From Devosia chinhatensis (lineage in GTDB: Bacteria > Pseudomonadota > Alphaproteobacteria > Rhizobiales > Devosiaceae), in NCBI RefSeq assembly GCF_000969445.1, contig NZ_JZEY01000061.1, positions 1,041,501 to 1,105,500 on the forward strand: a stretch of DNA of 64,000 bases, read 5' to 3'. A model generated the notes under the pieces. It saw only the letters and a list, made by a program, of their open reading frames with translations. It had not been told where the DNA came from and made no database searches. This document shows positions 18,431 through 27,309 of the stretch, piece after piece (the first letter of the stretch is position 1; each line of letters begins with the position of its first letter). A program made the position numbers and the translations under genes.

Positions 18431-19364
18431 GCCAAGGCTTTCTCGGCACCACTTTGTCGAGGCGATCGTCGATGATCTCGCCCATCTTGGCGCATTCGAG
18501 GGCGATTTCGCGGATGAAGTCGGCCAGCATCGGTCGTTCCAGGGCCGCAAGCGAGCGCACCACCATGGCGGTGTCGCGATGCAGTGGCTCGAAATCGACA
18601 GGGGCGATCTCGACCAACCGCCCTGCCTTGACGTCATCGGCAATGGCCGAATTGACGAAAAAGCCCAGACCCTCGCCCTTGATCGCCAGCCGTCGCGCCG
18701 GTCCGGTGGGGAGTTCGACGCTGGTTTTGGCCAGCCGCACCAGCGCCGCCGCTGTTTCGGGATCGGCCTGCCACCAGCGTAGTGCGATGACGCGCGGCAC
18801 CAGCGCCAGGACCTCGGCGATCTCCGGCCGGCTCGACAGGCGCGCCGCCACATCGGCGGCCACCACCAGCGGCACGCGCTCCCGCATAATGACCAGAGGC
18901 TCGAGATCGACCACCAGCGGATCGATATTGGGCCAGCAGAGTATGCCCATTTCCACTTCGCGCTCATGCAGCATGGCCGCGATCTGGCCCTGCCGGCCCT
19001 CCCGCACGACAACGTCCACGGATGGGTAATGCTCCTGGAAGCGGATGAGGCTTTCGGTGATGAGCGGGGAGACCAGCGTGCGCAGGGAGGCAATCGAGAC
19101 GCGCCCCCGCTCCACCCGGCGCAACGCCTCGCGGCCTTCCTGCGCCGTGCCGATGATGCGTCGCGCATAGGGCAGGAAGGTCATGCCCTGGTCGGTGAGC
19201 GTCACTGTGCGACCCCGCACGAACAAGGTCACGCCCAGGAGCTGTTCCAGCGCCCTGATGCGCATCGAGGCGGTAGCCTGGGTGATGTTGAGATAGGCCG
19301 CAGCCTTGGTGAAGGACTGGTCGCGAACGATGCGGTCAAAGGTGCGGAGCTGGTCGAGGTCCAT
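18405..19364 (-). CDS. LysR-family transcriptional regulator
   Basis: 319 residues. The HTH is MDLDQLRTFDRIVRDQSFTKAAAYLNITQATASMRIRALEQLLGVTLF. The effector domain includes SIASLRTLVSPLITESLIRFQEHYP. It differs from the GcvA-type LysR at 8971. No divergent target is close: trhO lies 82 bp upstream on the same strand. Its regulon is therefore unknown. The tail crosses 26 bp into the LytTR gene on the other strand. Confidence 0.92.
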   Translation of the reverse strand: MDLDQLRTFDRIVRDQSFTKAAAYLNITQATASMRIRALEQLLGVTLFVRGRTVTLTDQGMTFLPYARRIIGTAQEGREALRRVERGRVSIASLRTLVSPLITESLIRFQEHYPSVDVVVREGRQGQIAAMLHEREVEMGILCWPNIDPLVVDLEPLVIMRERVPLVVAADVAARLSSRPEIAEVLALVPRVIALRWWQADPETAAALVRLAKTSVELPTGPARRLAIKGEGLGFFVNSAIADDVKAGRLVEIAPVDFEPLHRDTAMVVRSLAALERPMLADFIREIALECAKMGEIIDDRLDKVVPRKPWPKPAIPHP

Positions 19365-19446
19365 AGAAAAGGCTTATGCGCTTTGGCGTGTCTGACCGTT
19401 CTATGTGCTCTGGCATTTGCAAAGTCTATACGGCGATCGACGCAAA

Positions 19447-20484
19447 TCAGGCTTTGTTGGCTTGGCGGGATTGCTCGGCCCGAGCCTTTTTCTCCCGGCG
19501 GCGGCGTTCGGCATCGCTCCCGGCGGCGTCGCCCATATGGGCGTGGCCGCGCTGGCGGGCCAGCTCCATCTGACGCTGCCGCTCGGCGGCCGCTTCATGC
19601 TTGGCTTTGTCGGCCTTGCAATAGGGGCAGGAAATCCCCTCATGGTAATCCTCGTGCTGCCGATCGTTCTCGGTCAGCGGATGCCGGCAGGCGCGGCAAA
19701 GGCTGGCATGGCCCGGCTCGAGCCCATGGCCGACCGAGACGCGCTCGTCGAACACGAAGCATTCGCCCGAAAAGCGGCTTTGTGTCTCGGGGATCACCTC
19801 GAGATATTTGAGGATCCCGCCCTTGAGGTGGAAGACTTCCTCAAAACCCTGGCTGAGGAGGTAGGACGAGGCCTTTTCACAGCGGATGCCGCCGGTGCAG
19901 AACATGGCCACCTTCTTGTCGCGCGCCGGATCGAGATGGCGTGCCACGTAATCCTTGAACTCGGTGAAATTGGCGGTCTTGGGGTCGAGCGCGCGCTGGA
20001 ACGTGCCCAGGCCCACCTCATAATCGTTGCGCGTATCGACCAGCACGACATCGTTGCGCTCGATCAGCCCGTTCCAGTCCTCGGGCTCGACATAGGTGCC
20101 GACCTGCCTGTTGGGATCGACCTGCGGCGCGCGCAGCGTGACGATCTCGGGCTTTACCCGCACCTTCATGCGCAGGAACGGCGCGCTGTCGGCAAACGAA
20201 TACTTGACCTCTGCCCCCGCGAGCCGGTCGCCGAACGGACCATGCGCGAAGAGGTAATCGGCCAGGGCATCGATGGCCTCCGGTGTTCCGGCAACCGTGC
20301 CGTTGATCCCCTCGGGGGCGAGGATCAGCGTGCCCTTTATGGCGCGCGCGCAGCAGAAGGCGGCCAGTGGCGCCTTGAGCGCCTCCACGTCCGGCAGGGC
20401 GGCGAATTTATAGAGCGCCATCACCTTGTCTGGATGATCGGGCTGGGGCAGACTGGACATCGAGGATGAGCTTTGCGCTTTCAT
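19447..20484 (-). CDS. trhO: tRNA uridine-34 hydroxylase TrhO (YceA rhodanese)
   Basis: 345 residues. The N-terminal acylphosphatase-like domain is FAALPDVEALKAPLAAFCCARAIKGTLILAPEGINGT. The rhodanese domain carries FCTGGIRCEKAS, where the loop Cys is catalytic. A Cys-rich zinc-ribbon-like segment follows (CRACRHPL..CPYCKADK). The charged Lys/Arg tail is a lineage extension. TrhO makes 5-hydroxyuridine at the tRNA wobble position, needing no cofactor but O2. The ATG at 20484 or 20460 could start translation. Confidence 0.95.
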   Translation of the reverse strand: MKAQSSSSMSSLPQPDHPDKVMALYKFAALPDVEALKAPLAAFCCARAIKGTLILAPEGINGTVAGTPEAIDALADYLFAHGPFGDRLAGAEVKYSFADSAPFLRMKVRVKPEIVTLRAPQVDPNRQVGTYVEPEDWNGLIERNDVVLVDTRNDYEVGLGTFQRALDPKTANFTEFKDYVARHLDPARDKKVAMFCTGGIRCEKASSYLLSQGFEEVFHLKGGILKYLEVIPETQSRFSGECFVFDERVSVGHGLEPGHASLCRACRHPLTENDRQHEDYHEGISCPYCKADKAKHEAAAERQRQMELARQRGHAHMGDAAGSDAERRRREKKARAEQSRQANKA

Positions 20485-20556
20485 TTGCCACGCTCATAGC
20501 AAAGACCGGTCCCGGCGTCACGGGCGGTTGCAGCCAACATATCGGGAGCACTTTTC

Positions 20557-21594
20557 ATGACCTATCGGGCCGATCCCGCACGCTATGACAGCATGCAATA
20601 TCGTCGCTCCGGCCAATCGGGCCTCAAGCTGCCGGTGGTGAGCCTGGGCCTCTGGCAGAATTTCGGCGGCACGCGGGACTATCCGGGTGCCATGGAAATC
20701 CTCGGCTATGCCTTTGACCAGGGCGTCACCCATTTCGACCTCGCCAACAATTACGGTCCGCCCGCCGGCTCGTCCGAAGAACTGTTCGGCCGGGTCATGG
20801 CCCGCGACTTCCGCCCCTATCGCGACGAGATGATCATCTCCACCAAGGCTGGCTACAATATGTGGCCCGGCCCCTATGGCGAATGGGGAAGCCGCAAATA
20901 TCTCCTGGCCAGCCTCGACCAGTCGCTGCAGCGCATGGGGCTCGACTATGTCGATATCTTCTATTCCCACCGCTACGATCCCGACACCCCGCTCGAGGAA
21001 ACCATGGGCGCGCTGGCCCATGCCGTCAAATCCGGCAAGGCGCTCTATGTCGGCATTTCCTCCTATCCCGAGCAGCAGACCCGCGAGGCCCATCGCATCC
21101 TCAAGGACATGGGCGTGGCCACCACCATCCACCAGCCCTCCTATTCGATGATCAACCGCTGGATCGAGAACGACAAGACCATCGATGCCTGCGGCGAACT
21201 GGGCATCGGCGTCATTGCCTTCTCGCCGCTGGCCCAGGGCGTGCTCTCGGGCAAGTACAATTCGGGCCAGATGCAAGGCACGCGGGGCGAGAACCCCAAT
21301 GGCTCGCTGCGGGCCAGCCATATCGAGCCGCGCGTTCTGGAGGCGGTGGACAAGGTCGGCGAGATTGCCCGTGCCCGGGGGCAGTCCATGGTGCAGCTGG
21401 CGCTGTCCTGGGTGCTGCGGCGCAAGGAGATGACTTCGGCGCTGATCGGCGTGCGCACGCTCGAACAGCTCAAGGACAATCTGGGCGTGCTCAATAATCT
21501 CGATCTCTCCGATGAAGAGATCGCGGCCATCGATGCGGCCACCCAGAACGGGCAGATGGAACTTCATCCCCGCCCGCAGGGCTGGCTGCGCTAG
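20557..21594 (+). CDS. aldo/keto reductase, L-glyceraldehyde-3-phosphate reductase (YghZ) type
   Basis: 345 residues, AKR14-like. The catalytic tetrad is visible: Asp/Tyr in FDLANNYGPP, Lys in IISTKAGYNMWPGPYGEWGS and His in YSHRYDPDTP. The NYGPPAGSSEE and KAGYxMWPGPYG signatures are those of YghZ/GPR, which detoxifies methylglyoxal and reduces L-glyceraldehyde 3-phosphate with NADPH. GGGAG precedes the ATG. It is divergent from trhO. Confidence 0.92.
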   Translation: MTYRADPARYDSMQYRRSGQSGLKLPVVSLGLWQNFGGTRDYPGAMEILGYAFDQGVTHFDLANNYGPPAGSSEELFGRVMARDFRPYRDEMIISTKAGYNMWPGPYGEWGSRKYLLASLDQSLQRMGLDYVDIFYSHRYDPDTPLEETMGALAHAVKSGKALYVGISSYPEQQTREAHRILKDMGVATTIHQPSYSMINRWIENDKTIDACGELGIGVIAFSPLAQGVLSGKYNSGQMQGTRGENPNGSLRASHIEPRVLEAVDKVGEIARARGQSMVQLALSWVLRRKEMTSALIGVRTLEQLKDNLGVLNNLDLSDEEIAAIDAATQNGQMELHPRPQGWLR

Positions 21595-21611
21595 TCCGGA
21601 CCGGCTGGGCG

Positions 21612-22505
21612 TCAGTCCATCATCAGCGAGTGCAGGGCGCCCATGGCCGCCAGCGATCCGGAATTGACCGAGAAGGTCACCGAATGCATAGCCATGGACA
21701 GGTCCCCGGCGGCATACACGCCGGGGCGCGATGTGGCCTGCATGTCCTTGACCGCGACCATTTCGCCGGTGGGCGTCTCCTTCATCTCGAGCCCGAGCTG
21801 TTCATGCAGCGTCGCCGAAGGGCGGTTTCGGGGATGGGCATAGAGCGCCGCCAGTTTGAGCGTGCTGCCATCGTCGAGTGTCAGGCTCTCCAGCTTTCCA
21901 TCCTGGTGGTTGATGGCCCTGATGCCGCCCTCGACGATGCGCACCTTGCGGTGTTCCAACTTGTGCCGCTCGGCGTCGATAATGGCATTGCCGTCCAGGA
22001 TGAGCGTGATGTCATCGGTCCAGTTGGCGTAGAGCACCGGTCCATGCAGCGACATGGGCGATGAATAGAGCAGGCCCCAGGGGCGCCCTGCCACCTCATA
22101 GCCATGGCAGAACGGGCAATGGATGACCGTCTTGCCCCAGCACGCGGCAAAGCCGTCGATATCGGGGAAGTCGTCGACGATGCCATAGGCCAGGATCAGC
22201 TTTTTCCCGCCGATCGTGCGGCCATCCTCGGTGGTGATGGTGAAATTGCCATCCTCGCCGCTGATCGTGTCTGCGCGGCCAGAAACCAGCGTCACGCTCG
22301 GATAGGCGGCGACCTGGGCCCGGGCTTTGGCGAGGATGTCGCCCGGCGGCACGCCGTCCTGCCCCAGGATATTATGCGCCGCCTCGGCATAGCGGTTCCG
22401 GTTGAGCCCGGTATCGAGCACCGTGACCTTGCGACGTGCGCGGCCCAGCTGCATGGCGGCGGCGAGGCCCGCAAACGAACCGCCGATGATGATCACGTCC
22501 TGCAT
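21612..22505 (-). CDS. thioredoxin-reductase-like FAD/NAD(P) oxidoreductase
   Basis: 297 residues with GGSFAGLAAAMQLGRARR at the N-terminus, a redox CPFCHGYE near residue 134 and the C-terminal GVYAAGDLSMAMHSVTFS. The wording matches the small flavoprotein group near thioredoxin reductase (ferredoxin-like or TrxR-like flavin disulphide reductases) rather than TrxB itself. The CxxC is intact, so disulphide reduction is plausible; the partner is unknown. GAGGAG precedes the ATG. Convergent with the aldo/keto reductase gene. Confidence 0.85.
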   Translation of the reverse strand: MQDVIIIGGSFAGLAAAMQLGRARRKVTVLDTGLNRNRYAEAAHNILGQDGVPPGDILAKARAQVAAYPSVTLVSGRADTISGEDGNFTITTEDGRTIGGKKLILAYGIVDDFPDIDGFAACWGKTVIHCPFCHGYEVAGRPWGLLYSSPMSLHGPVLYANWTDDITLILDGNAIIDAERHKLEHRKVRIVEGGIRAINHQDGKLESLTLDDGSTLKLAALYAHPRNRPSATLHEQLGLEMKETPTGEMVAVKDMQATSRPGVYAAGDLSMAMHSVTFSVNSGSLAAMGALHSLMMD

Positions 22506-22658
22506 GGGCCGCTCCTCGATTGTGCGTTGGATGGCGACGGGGACAGCCCGTGACCATAGATACGTAACTCAATATGTTTCGTGTGTCATGGCAAGTCAAG
22601 CCACTGGTGCAAACGTGGCTGCCGGCGTTAGGATCGATGCATCGAGCGGGAGGATGAC

Positions 22659-23264
22659 ATGCGCCGTGCTGGAATTGCCTTTGCCGTTCTTTTTGCCGCC
22701 AGTCTGCCTGCCGGGGCCTTCGATGCGCAAAGCCGGGCGATCGTCGGGCATTTCAAGCCCGGCAAGCTCTTGCCGATCGCGGATGTGGCGACGCTCATGC
22801 TGGGTGCCGAACGCTGGTGCTATAACCAGCGCGAGGGGAATTGCGCCTGGTCGGACATCTATCTCGCCATCGACGGCGACGCGGTCAGTTATGAATTGTC
22901 CAATGCCTGGGACGACGCCGTCACCATCAGCTTTATCGGCAAGGGGAACTTGCGCGACGGACGCTATATCTGCGACATCGGCCACGACTGGGTGCCCAGT
23001 GTGCGCGCCGAGGATCGTGCGACGGGAGCCGCCATTACCGGCCGGGCACTGGCGGCGCTCAAGGTAGAGATTGCTGGCGTCATCGACACGTCCGGCAGCG
23101 CCGAATGTTTCGATTACCTCTATCGCGGCCATGACGAGGCCGCCGAGACCATCACCCTCACCCAAAGGCAATATGCCAACGGCACAGAGTATCGTCCCGA
23201 ATTCGATGCCGAGGTGACCCTCTATTTCGACGGGGAAGCCGCCGGGCGCCTGGGGCTTTATTAA
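22659..23264 (+). CDS. secreted protein of unknown function
   Basis: 201 residues. The signal peptide MRRAGIAFAVLFAASLPAGA is cleaved before FDAQS. The mature protein has four Cys (RWCYNQ, NCAWSD, YICDIG, ECFDYL), probably two disulphides, and a beta-rich pattern with many Asp/Tyr. GGGAGG gives a strong ribosome-binding site. I recognise no family; a periplasmic location is the only supported statement. Confidence 0.65.
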   Translation: MRRAGIAFAVLFAASLPAGAFDAQSRAIVGHFKPGKLLPIADVATLMLGAERWCYNQREGNCAWSDIYLAIDGDAVSYELSNAWDDAVTISFIGKGNLRDGRYICDIGHDWVPSVRAEDRATGAAITGRALAALKVEIAGVIDTSGSAECFDYLYRGHDEAAETITLTQRQYANGTEYRPEFDAEVTLYFDGEAAGRLGLY

Positions 23265-23266
23265 AC

Positions 23267-23290
23267 GGCCCCTCCCGGCGGGAAGGGGCC
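23267..23290 (-). terminator. probable terminator between convergent genes
   Basis: The stem GGCCCCT/AGGGGCC is extended by CCC/GGG around a short loop. On the minus strand it is followed by GTTTAAT, a weak T-run. It sits between the convergent secreted-protein and Gfo/Idh/MocA genes. Confidence 0.55.
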
Positions 23291-23297
23291 GAGGGGA

Positions 23298-24425
23298 TCA
23301 GGCCAGCCGGCCGTTTGTGAGGCTCTCCGACAACGGCGCCGGACGCTCGACAGGGGTCTTGATGTCGACGATGCGGCCGTCGCGCGCGGCATGCTCGAAG
23401 GCTTCCATCACTTCAAGCACATGCAGCGCCAGATCGCCATTGGCGCGATGCGGCCGGTTTTCGAGAATGCCCAGGGCCATGTCGGCCACGCCGAGCGAAC
23501 GGAAATTGCCATCCGCATAAGGCTGCCCGATCGTCACGTCCTGCCATTGCGCATCGCGCCCGCGTGGCCGCAATTCGACCGCACCGCCAAAGTGGTTCGG
23601 ATCGGGCACGATCATCGTCTGCTCGGTGCCATAGATTTCGAGCGGCACGTGCTTGTGCGCGGCCACATCGAAGCTCATGGCGATCTGGACGATCGCGCCA
23701 TTGGCAAAGCCCAGCGTGCCGGTCACATGCGTATCGATATGCACGGGCATGACCTGGCCCTTTTTGGGCTCCGAGGTGATGGTGCGTTCCGACCGCAGGC
23801 GCGACGACATGGCCGAGACCTTCGCCACGGGCCCGAAAAGGTTGACCAGATCGGTGATGTAATAGGGTCCCATGTCGAGCATGGGGCCGCCGCCCAGATC
23901 ATAGTAAAAGGCCGGATCGGGGTGCCAGCTTTCATGGCCCGGGCATTGCATATAGGCGGTGCCCCCCACCAATTGGCCAAGGACCCCGCTGTCGAGAACG
24001 GCTCGGGCTTGCTGATGGGCGCCGCCCAGGAACGTGTCCGGAGCCGATCCGATGCGCAGGCCTGCCGCATTGGCGGCGTCGCGCAGCTTGCGGCCCTCGG
24101 CGAAGGTGATGCCGAGCGGCTTTTCGGAATAGACGTGCTTGCCGGCGGCAAGGCATTTCAGGCCCACATCGACATGGGCGCGAGGAATGGTGAGATTGAT
24201 CACCAGGTCGATCTCGGGATCGGCCAGCATCTCGTCCACGCTCAGCGAGCGGAGGCCGAATTCCTGCGCACGTGCCGTCGCCGCTTCGGGCCGCATGTCG
24301 GACAGGGCCTTGATGTCGAGAACCGGGAAGCCCGGCATGCCGTCCTTGCCCAGAATGGCCTTGAGATAGGCCGAAGAAATATTGCCGGTACCGATGAAAC
24401 CGATACCGAGGCGCTTGTCAGACAT
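23298..24425 (-). CDS. Gfo/Idh/MocA family oxidoreductase
   Basis: 375 residues. The NAD(P)-binding N-terminus is LGIGFIGTGNISSAYLKAI, followed by EKPLGITFAEGRKL, the catalytic-Lys signature of the family. The C-terminal GFO/IDH domain contains DLGGGPMLDMGPYYITDLVNLFGP, where the G-x-D-x-G-x-Y/H block is the sugar-site motif. It probably oxidises a sugar or cyclitol; the substrate cannot be read. It stands alone, with GGGAGGACG before the ATG. Confidence 0.9.
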   Translation of the reverse strand: MSDKRLGIGFIGTGNISSAYLKAILGKDGMPGFPVLDIKALSDMRPEAATARAQEFGLRSLSVDEMLADPEIDLVINLTIPRAHVDVGLKCLAAGKHVYSEKPLGITFAEGRKLRDAANAAGLRIGSAPDTFLGGAHQQARAVLDSGVLGQLVGGTAYMQCPGHESWHPDPAFYYDLGGGPMLDMGPYYITDLVNLFGPVAKVSAMSSRLRSERTITSEPKKGQVMPVHIDTHVTGTLGFANGAIVQIAMSFDVAAHKHVPLEIYGTEQTMIVPDPNHFGGAVELRPRGRDAQWQDVTIGQPYADGNFRSLGVADMALGILENRPHRANGDLALHVLEVMEAFEHAARDGRIVDIKTPVERPAPLSESLTNGRLA

Positions 24426-24532
24426 GCGCGCGTCCTCCCAGATGTACGTGCATCAGACTAGCGGCATGCAGGCAGAGGCGGAAGGGGGTGGCAAGAGAAT
24501 TGACTCCAATGCGCCCCCCCTTTGGCCCCAGA

Positions 24533-24943
24533 TCACCCCATCTGCGCCTTGAGCCAGTCCGGGTCGGGTTCGATAGCCGTGATGATGTCGATGAGGATGC
24601 CGTCGGGATCGGCGGCGATCACATGCCGCTGTCCGAACACCTCGTCCCGCAGGGCCTGAACGATAGGAATGCCCGCCTTCTCGATCCGCGCCGCCTCGGC
24701 CGCCGCGTCCTCGACATAAAAGCTCAGGATCACCCCACGGCTGGGCACGCGGCCGATTTCGGGAATGCTGTCGTGGTCGTAATGGATGATGGCCAGTTCA
24801 TGCGGATGATCGCAATCGCCCTTCATGTGCATGTACCAGTCGCTTTCGAACACCGGCACGAACCCGAAATGACGGCGGTAGAAATCCGCACTTCTGGCGA
24901 GGTTCTCGACTTGCAGCAAAGGAAAAAGTGAGGTGAAGCGCAT
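24533..24943 (-). CDS. VOC-superfamily (glyoxalase/bleomycin-resistance) protein
   Basis: 136 residues, one VOC module: [22 protein letters not shown], then [20 protein letters not shown] and [24 protein letters not shown]. Metal-binding His/Glu are only partly conserved, so it may be a binding protein rather than an enzyme. The ATG at 24943 is preferred because GGGAG lies 6 bases upstream. No linked gene suggests a ligand. Confidence 0.8.
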   Translation of the reverse strand: MRFTSLFPLLQVENLARSADFYRRHFGFVPVFESDWYMHMKGDCDHPHELAIIHYDHDSIPEIGRVPSRGVILSFYVEDAAAEAARIEKAGIPIVQALRDEVFGQRHVIAADPDGILIDIITAIEPDPDWLKAQMG

Positions 24944-25017
24944 CCTGATCTCCCGGTTGTGACCCAACGAGATAAGACCATGACTGCGTCAGATGCTGAC
25001 AGGGTGCTTCAAGATCG

Positions 25018-25042
25018 AAAAAGGCGGGGCCTGAGCCCCGCC
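25018..25042 (-). terminator. intrinsic terminator of the microprotein/PhnA-like operon
   Basis: A perfect 8-bp stem GGCGGGGC/GCCCCGCC with a 4-nt loop is followed on the minus strand by TTTTT. It begins 8 bp after the stop of the second microprotein. Confidence 0.92.
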
Positions 25043-25049
25043 TGTCTGG

Positions 25050-25124
25050 TCAGGTGACCAGGAAGATGATGATGATGAGCCAGATCGGCACGCCGAGCAG
25101 CCAGAGCGCTAGACCCTTGAACAT
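25050..25124 (-). CDS. 24-residue hydrophobic microprotein (second)
   Basis: The ORF is ATG plus 23 codons plus TGA. The peptide starts MFKGLALWLLGVPIWL and ends in an Ile-rich stretch (IIIIFLVT), a single membrane span with one Lys at the N-terminus. GGAGAAATACC precedes the ATG. It lies 24 bp after the PhnA-like gene and just before a strong terminator, so it is the last gene of a three-gene unit. Confidence 0.7.
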   Translation of the reverse strand: MFKGLALWLLGVPIWLIIIIFLVT

Positions 25125-25148
25125 GGTATTTCTCCTCTCTCTGCCAGG

Positions 25149-26042
25149 TTAGAAGCGACGGAAGACGTCGGTGAAGGCGGTGTTCTTGTCGCGGTGATTG
25201 CCACCCTTCTGAGCCGCCCAATAGGCGCCGATGGCTGCGACCAGCGAAGATGCTGCAAGCAGGAAAGCGGCGATGATGGCGGTGTTGCGAGCAACACGGG
25301 CCGCCTCGATAGCCTGCTGGCGCGCCGCTTCGACATTGGCTGCCACCTGATCGACGCGCGCCTGGGCTTCTTCCTGCGACAGCCCCGTATTGGCGGCAAC
25401 GACATTGGCCAGATAGGTGCGGTCGTCGGCGGCAAGCGTACCATCGCCGAGCGCAGCCTGGGCAAAGATCCGACCGGCTTCAGCGCGCGAACCCTCGGCA
25501 TCCGGTGCGGTATTGCCACGGAAGAGGGTGTCGATGAAGTAGGCATTAGGATCGATATTGTCGGCAGCGCCTTCGGCGGTGTTCGACGCCGCAACCGTGG
25601 CGGTGGCGACCGCATTGCCGGCAGCATTGGCAAAGGCACCGACACCACCGACCGCCAGGATGGCGCCGATGATCAGTGCACCGCCCCAGACCAGCAGGCC
25701 GTGCGCACCGTCGCGCATATCGCTCTCGTCTTCCGTGGCGTCGAAGTGACGACGACGCAGGCGACCGGCGAGGTAGCCACCGGCCATGAAGCTCGAGATC
25801 TGGACCCACAGAAACCACGACGCGGCCCCGATGGCGATCAGGAAGGCCGGGGCCCCTTCACGCGCGTTGAAGCCGACAAAGTTCAGGCCGATGGCCGAGC
25901 CGAAGCTGATCAGGACCAGCGAGACGGCCGAGGCGAAGACGATACCGGCGAAGATGGCGGGCCAATCCACATAGCTGGAGGATTCGCGCCCTGTGGTGGA
26001 GCCGGTTTCCACGACGGCGATGCCGGGGGATTCAATACTCAT
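25149..26042 (-). CDS. PhnA-like polytopic membrane protein
   Basis: 297 residues. Hydrophobic segments lie at ~27-50 (WPAIFAGIVFASAVSLVLISFG), ~68-90, ~113-140 (LLVWGGALIIGAILAVGGVGAFANAAGNAV) and ~262-283 (IIAAFLLAASSLVAAIGAYWAA). A long Ala/Gln/Glu-rich extramembrane coiled region (~145-255) lies between the last two. This matches proteins annotated PhnA-like in Rhizobiales, which are not PhnA phosphonate enzymes. The function is unknown. AGGAGGG precedes the ATG. It is flanked tightly by two 24-residue microproteins and lies under an EcfG-type promoter, pointing to a cell-envelope stress role. Confidence 0.85.
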   Translation of the reverse strand: MSIESPGIAVVETGSTTGRESSSYVDWPAIFAGIVFASAVSLVLISFGSAIGLNFVGFNAREGAPAFLIAIGAASWFLWVQISSFMAGGYLAGRLRRRHFDATEDESDMRDGAHGLLVWGGALIIGAILAVGGVGAFANAAGNAVATATVAASNTAEGAADNIDPNAYFIDTLFRGNTAPDAEGSRAEAGRIFAQAALGDGTLAADDRTYLANVVAANTGLSQEEAQARVDQVAANVEAARQQAIEAARVARNTAIIAAFLLAASSLVAAIGAYWAAQKGGNHRDKNTAFTDVFRRF

Positions 26043-26067
26043 AGTCTGCCCTCCTGGGTGTTGGCGC

Positions 26068-26142
26068 TCAAGCGAGGCCGATGAACGACAGGATGGCCAT
26101 GACGATGACCACGAGGCCGACGAGATAGATGATGGAATTCAT
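26068..26142 (-). CDS. 24-residue hydrophobic microprotein (first)
   Basis: A 24-codon ORF whose product begins MNSIIYLVGLVVIVM and is one continuous membrane helix. Peptides of this wording recur in alphaproteobacteria as unnamed small proteins. The ribosome-binding site AGAGGG lies 6 bases before the ATG. It is first in the unit, 25 bp before the PhnA-like gene, and its ATG lies 37 bp after the -10 element of an EcfG-type promoter. Confidence 0.75.
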   Translation of the reverse strand: MNSIIYLVGLVVIVMAILSFIGLA

Positions 26143-26178
26143 GATTAGCCCTCTTCTTTGTGACGCTAGTGGTCCTGC

Positions 26179-26204
26179 AACGGCGAGGGAGCGGCTTTTG
26201 TTCC
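26179..26204 (-). promoter_or_regulatory. EcfG-type general-stress promoter
   Basis: The minus strand reads GGAAC, 17 bases, CGTT, the consensus for EcfG (GGAAC-N16/17-CGTT), the alphaproteobacterial general-stress sigma factor. It is correctly oriented upstream of the first microprotein. Confidence 0.75.
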
Positions 26205-26257
26205 GAATGCGGCGAAATGGTGGATAAGTGATGCTGAAAAATACGGCACGACGATAC

Positions 26258-26286
26258 AAAAAGAGCGGGAAATTGCTTTCCCGCTC
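26258..26286 (-). terminator. intrinsic terminator of the pyrimidine ABC operon
   Basis: A perfect 10-bp stem GAGCGGGAAA/TTTCCCGCTC with a 4-nt loop is followed on the minus strand by TTTTT. It lies 26 bp beyond the substrate-binding-protein stop. Confidence 0.95.
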
Positions 26287-26311
26287 CGCGCGCGTGTAAC
26301 CCAGGCTAATT

Positions 26312-27289
26312 CTAGAGGCCGTCGGTGACTGCCGTCGTATAGGCGCCTTCGGGGGTCGCCGTGATGATTTCCTGATCGAGCAGGGCCTGCACCGTGCGGT
26401 CATAGGTGGCCATGTCGAGCGCCGGATCTTCGGCATCGACCAGCTTGGACACTTCCTCTACCATATAGCGCTGATGGTCGAATTCGGCCGCGCCGGTTTC
26501 GTCCATCTCCACCACGATTTCAGCGGCTTCATCGGGGTTTTCGAGCGCATAGGCCCAACCCTTCATCGAGGCCCTGACAAAGCGCGTATAGGCGTCCACC
26601 TTGGCCGGATCGGACAGGGTGTCTTCCATCACGTAGAGACCGTCTTCGAGCAGGTCGTTGCCCATTTCGGTATAGTTGAAGATGGTGAGGTTGTCCGGGC
26701 CATAACCGGCATCGAGCGCCTGGCCATATTCGTTATAGGTCATGACCGAGATACAGTCCGCCTGGCCCTGGATCATCGGCTGGATGTCAAAGCTTTGCTG
26801 CAACACCGTAACGCCGCCTTCCGAGCCATCGGTGGCAAGGCCGATTTTGTTCATCCAGGCAAAGAACGGATATTCGTTGCCGAAGAACCAGACGCCCAGC
26901 GTGTGACCCGGGAAATCGGCTTCCGACGTGATGCCGGTTTCGGTCGGGCAGATCATCATCAGGCCGCTGCGCTTGAAGGGTTGGGCGATATTGACCAATG
27001 GCACGCCCGATTCACGTGCCGCCATGCCCGCCGCCATCCAGGTGACGATGATGTCGGCGCCGCCGCCGGCAATGACCTGTTCGGGTGCAATGTTCGGACC
27101 GCCGGGCAGGATGGTGATGTCCAGGTCTTCCTCGTCGTAGAACCCCTTGGCCTCGGCGACGAGATAGCCGGCAAACTGCGCCTGCGTGACCCATTTGAGC
27201 TGCAGGGTCAGCGCATCGGCCGCCATGGCGGCCGGGGCTGCGGACAGCGCCAGCACGCCGGCCATCAACCCTGTGATGATCTTCTTCAT
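26312..27289 (-). CDS. ABC transporter substrate-binding protein, NMT1/THI5-like
   Basis: 325 residues. The signal peptide MKKIITGLMAGVLALSAAPAAMA is followed by LTLQLKWVTQAQFAGYLVAEAKGFYDEEDLDITILPGG. That opening is the NMT1/THI5 signature of periplasmic proteins binding pyrimidine-like or thiamine-precursor ligands. Being last in an operon behind dihydropyrimidinase and its partner hydrolase, it most likely captures uracil, thymine or a dihydropyrimidine. The start at 27289 gives the intact signal peptide; the frame runs open far upstream but only as a shadow of the permease gene. Confidence 0.92.
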   Translation of the reverse strand: MKKIITGLMAGVLALSAAPAAMAADALTLQLKWVTQAQFAGYLVAEAKGFYDEEDLDITILPGGPNIAPEQVIAGGGADIIVTWMAAGMAARESGVPLVNIAQPFKRSGLMMICPTETGITSEADFPGHTLGVWFFGNEYPFFAWMNKIGLATDGSEGGVTVLQQSFDIQPMIQGQADCISVMTYNEYGQALDAGYGPDNLTIFNYTEMGNDLLEDGLYVMEDTLSDPAKVDAYTRFVRASMKGWAYALENPDEAAEIVVEMDETGAAEFDHQRYMVEEVSKLVDAEDPALDMATYDRTVQALLDQEIITATPEGAYTTAVTDGL

Positions 27290-27309
27290 TTGTCGTTCCC
27301 TTTTCCCTG

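Noticed and set aside
25149..26042. PhnA phosphonoacetate hydrolase function for the PhnA-like protein
   Set aside because: The protein is a polytopic membrane protein without metal-site motifs; only the annotation label is shared.
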